Source: Flavobacteriaceae bacterium (GTDB lineage: Bacteria; Bacteroidota; Bacteroidia; Flavobacteriales; Flavobacteriaceae). From it: DNA of 7,503 nt. How positions within the stretch are numbered: the first letter of the stretch is position 1; every line of letters starts with the position of its first letter. The stretch is taken from the NCBI GenBank assembly GCA_008081175.1, contig VMCW01000096.1, positions 1 through 7,503 of the forward strand. The letters run 5' to 3'. The translations under genes and the position numbers were made by a program. The notes under the pieces were generated by a model. That model searched no databases and was not told the DNA's origin. It was given only the letters and a program-made list of their open reading frames with translations. Below are positions 6,265 through 7,503 of the stretch, one piece after another.

Positions 6265-6582
6265 TACCAAACTCAAGACGATGTTACGAAACCCAATAAC
6301 TTAGCTCCTACAATAGGGGCTGGCTTCAATGGATTGTCGCCAACTAGTGTTCGGAGATACCCGCAGAAGGTGGCGGAGACGACCAGCGTTGGCAATGAAG
6401 TTTATGGTCACAAGTTGATATATAGCCCTTATTTGGCTCCATCTCATTTAATCGTTGAGCAAAAGGCTAACCAAGCTAATCTGGCTCCCATATATATGCA
6501 AAACATAGCTAGAACGAAATATGCGTCTATTTCGCAGGTGCAAAAGCCATCAGATACGAAAGCCTTAAGTGTCTTCACTTAA
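6253..6582 (+). CDS. hypothetical protein, 109 residues, with LAP repeats
   Basis: Not recognised. A soluble, low-hydrophobicity product without signal peptide, rich in Asn, Gln, Ser, Thr and Pro. It contains three LAP tripeptides (17-19, 61-63, 77-79), two of them in N-L-A-P. A loosely structured or partner-binding protein is likely; no enzyme motif is visible. The ATG at 6253 lacks a ribosome site, and both it and the alternative ATG at 6262 lie within an inverted repeat. Leaderless or structured initiation, or a wrong start, are all possible. Its TAA overlaps the TAA of the convergent gene behind fliS, and both lie in a hairpin. It sits between flagellar genes, so a flagellar role is conceivable, but only by position. 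Confidence 0.58.
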   Translation: MQVMYQTQDDVTKPNNLAPTIGAGFNGLSPTSVRRYPQKVAETTSVGNEVYGHKLIYSPYLAPSHLIVEQKANQANLAPIYMQNIARTKYASISQVQKPSDTKALSVFT

Positions 6583-6583
6583 G
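6564..6583. terminator. perfect 8-bp hairpin at two convergent stop codons
   Basis: CTTAAGTG (6564-6571), loop TCTT, CACTTAAG (6576-6583): a perfect stem. Its right arm contains TTAA (6579-6582), which supplies the TAA stop of both the plus-strand 109-residue gene and the minus-strand 164-residue gene. The position suits a bidirectional terminator, but no real T-run follows on either strand (AGAGAGAAAA to the right; GGCTTTCG when read leftwards) and the stem is AT-rich, so strength is doubtful. Confidence 0.4.
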
Positions 6584-7073
6584 AGAGAAAATCAAAACCG
6601 CTGTATTCAAACGTGCTGATTTCTTTGATAAATTCTACGTGTTCGAAACTTTCAAGTGTCCAGCCGTTTGCCCGGCTATTCGTAGCATGATTTTTATAAC
6701 TGAAAACAAACGCGCGAAAATTTCTTCGAGCGAGCCCAAAGTCAAATTGTAAATTTTTTAAGCCTTTGCTTGGATTAGAAATTGCAGAACCCCAAGCGCG
6801 CTTTTTACCAGTACGACGGAAATTAACTCGATTGTAAGCGTAAGATTTGAGTAATTCATCGGCTTCATCAATATTACTTTCAGACAGAACCCTAAGATAA
6901 CCCTCCGCAATGTCTGAAAGCATATCAGCAGTTACTACAAGATAGTATTTGTTGAGATGCTCAGATAATTTTTTTGTGAACACATCTAACGGCAAAGTCG
7001 CGGACATGATGAATTTCTCGGCTGCAATCGCAGCACACACTTCAATCAAGAATACGGGGCAATACCTGTTCAT
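6579..7073 (-). CDS. unknown protein encoded directly behind fliS, 164 residues
   Basis: Not recognised. It starts 15 bases after the fliS stop, on the same strand, so it is almost certainly in the fliS operon. The product is soluble and mixed in composition. Residues about 29-76 look helical (KKLSEHLNKYYLVV, ADMLSDIAEGYLRVL, a DEADELLKSYAYN segment). A strongly basic stretch follows (RVNFRRTGKKRAWG, 82-95), then aromatic-rich strands (NLQFDFGLARRNFRAFVFSYKN, 107-128; FEYSGFDF near the end). An ATG at 7007 (residue 23), with GAGAA upstream, would give a shorter protein starting MSATLPLDVF; the first ATG has only GGATAA before it, so the start is uncertain. The position suggests a flagellar assembly or regulatory role, possibly nucleic-acid binding given the basic stretch, but no family is recognised. 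Confidence 0.72.
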   Translation of the reverse strand: MNRYCPVFLIEVCAAIAAEKFIMSATLPLDVFTKKLSEHLNKYYLVVTADMLSDIAEGYLRVLSESNIDEADELLKSYAYNRVNFRRTGKKRAWGSAISNPSKGLKNLQFDFGLARRNFRAFVFSYKNHATNSRANGWTLESFEHVEFIKEISTFEYSGFDFLS

Positions 7074-7079
7074 TTATCC

Positions 7080-7092
7080 ATAACTTAGTTAT
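7080..7092. repeat. 13-base palindrome between fliS and the next gene
   Basis: ATAACT-T-AGTTAT is a perfect palindrome around one base. It covers the fliS stop codon (7091-7089) and the short gap before the next gene. With its flanks it shares CATAACTT followed by ATACTAT with the inverted repeat at 6239-6254, where the two words are closer together. It might be a shared protein-binding site, or chance in AT-rich DNA. Confidence 0.25.
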
Positions 7093-7460
7093 ACTATCTC
7101 ACTCCAACCTTGATGTAATATATTGATATATTCAATAGCATTTTCCAATGTGTTTTTGCCATCTTTTCCAACAGAAGAGGAAATGATCTGCTGACGTACA
7201 TGTTCATATACTCTGAACAAATTTCGCGCAAGTTCACCGCCAGATTCAAAATCAAGACATTTTTGGAGTATGTAGATGCGCGTCAGGGCAAGTTCAAAAT
7301 TTTGCTCTTTTTCTTCTGGAGACGGGTCTTTTGCCAATACATTCATAGCAGCTAAAAGTTGTTCCATGGCCAATTTTATCGCCAAAGCATTTTGCTCTGT
7401 ATTGCCTACGCTATTTTCCTTGGTCATGCTGTAATGCTGTCGTGCGAGTGAAATGTTCAT
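7089..7460 (-). CDS. fliS: flagellar export chaperone FliS
   Basis: FliS is a small cytoplasmic four-helix-bundle chaperone that binds the C-terminal helices of flagellin, prevents premature polymerisation and delivers it to the type III flagellar export gate. The 123-residue length is typical. The sequence shows the short N-terminal arm (MNISLARQHYSM), a first helix with AIKLAMEQLLAAMNVL (27-42), a helix with ALTRIYILQKCLDFE (58-72), then the diagnostic GGELARNLFRVYEHV (74-88), a long helix (89-108), and a C-terminal W-S-E-I. The family motif of a leucine-acidic-glycine run followed by ELA-x-NL-x-x-[LV]-Y-E-[YH] is clear. A strong GGAGG lies seven bases before the ATG. The preceding minus-strand frame stops directly against this ATG (TAAATG), so fliS is within an operon. 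The flagellin gene and fliD are not seen in the window. Confidence 0.9.
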   Translation of the reverse strand: MNISLARQHYSMTKENSVGNTEQNALAIKLAMEQLLAAMNVLAKDPSPEEKEQNFELALTRIYILQKCLDFESGGELARNLFRVYEHVRQQIISSSVGKDGKNTLENAIEYINILHQGWSEIV

Positions 7461-7502
7461 TTAGTATCCTCCGTACATAGAAGAACGTCTCGAAATGTAT
7501 TT
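7461..7502 (-). CDS. 3' tip of the gene upstream of fliS
   Basis: On the minus strand one frame enters from the right edge, reads KYISRRSSMYGGY and ends with TAA at 7463-7461, directly abutting the fliS ATG. The fliS ribosome binding site lies inside its last codons, a normal arrangement for coupled operon genes. In many bacteria the gene before fliS is fliD (filament cap), but thirteen residues do not allow that assignment. Another frame is also open at the edge, so even the existence of this gene is a moderate-confidence call. Confidence 0.42.
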   Translation of the reverse strand, partial: KYISRRSSMYGGY

Positions 7503-7503
7503 G

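Noticed and set aside
7074..7082. TTATCCATA, close to a DnaA box
   Set aside because: One mismatch to TTATCCACA, a single copy at a gene junction, with no AT-rich unwinding region or other boxes nearby.

Overview
The window looks like a stretch of chromosome from a flagellated, AT-rich Gram-negative bacterium, most likely a proteobacterium. An alphaproteobacterium is my best guess, from the Tat-exported DUF882 peptidase, the GQYGP-type ClC protein and the style of the FliL-like protein, but nothing here settles the taxon. There are no rRNA or tRNA genes, no recognisable insertion sequence and no CRISPR array. Genes are small, densely packed and often overlap.

Left part (1-3055). A gene pointing left starts at the very edge (ATG at 5-3 behind a GGAGG). 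Divergent to it is a Tat-exported M15/DUF882 murein peptidase (108-800). Next come a ClC-family anion channel or transporter with C-terminal CBS domains (903-2594) and, coupled to it by an ATGA overlap, a small secreted four-cysteine protein (2591-3055). The ClC protein lacks both glutamates that drive proton-coupled exchange in the family, so it may be a passive anion conduit.

Middle part (3049-4777, minus strand). Three genes read leftwards: a secreted 150-residue unknown (4777-4325), a 235-residue cytoplasmic protein whose first and last helices resemble ribosome recycling factor (4267-3560), and a secreted protein overlapping its end (3573-3049). The last gene meets the four-cysteine gene tail to tail with a 7-base overlap, and the two exported products may share a beta-sandwich-like domain. 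I see no established system that combines these genes.

Right part (4954-7503). Plus-strand genes encode a small alpha/beta protein, a FliL-family membrane protein and a 65-residue unknown. A possible two-helix membrane microprotein lies on the minus strand (6203-6000), followed by a plus-strand 109-residue unknown (6253-6582). At the right edge a leftward operon holds the 3' tip of an unknown gene, fliS (flagellin export chaperone) and a 164-residue unknown gene 15 bases behind fliS. FliS and the FliL-like protein mark this half as a flagellar neighbourhood, and the unknown genes between them are candidate accessory flagellar genes by position only. The 109-residue and 164-residue genes converge with both TAA stops sharing one TTAA inside a perfect 8-bp hairpin.
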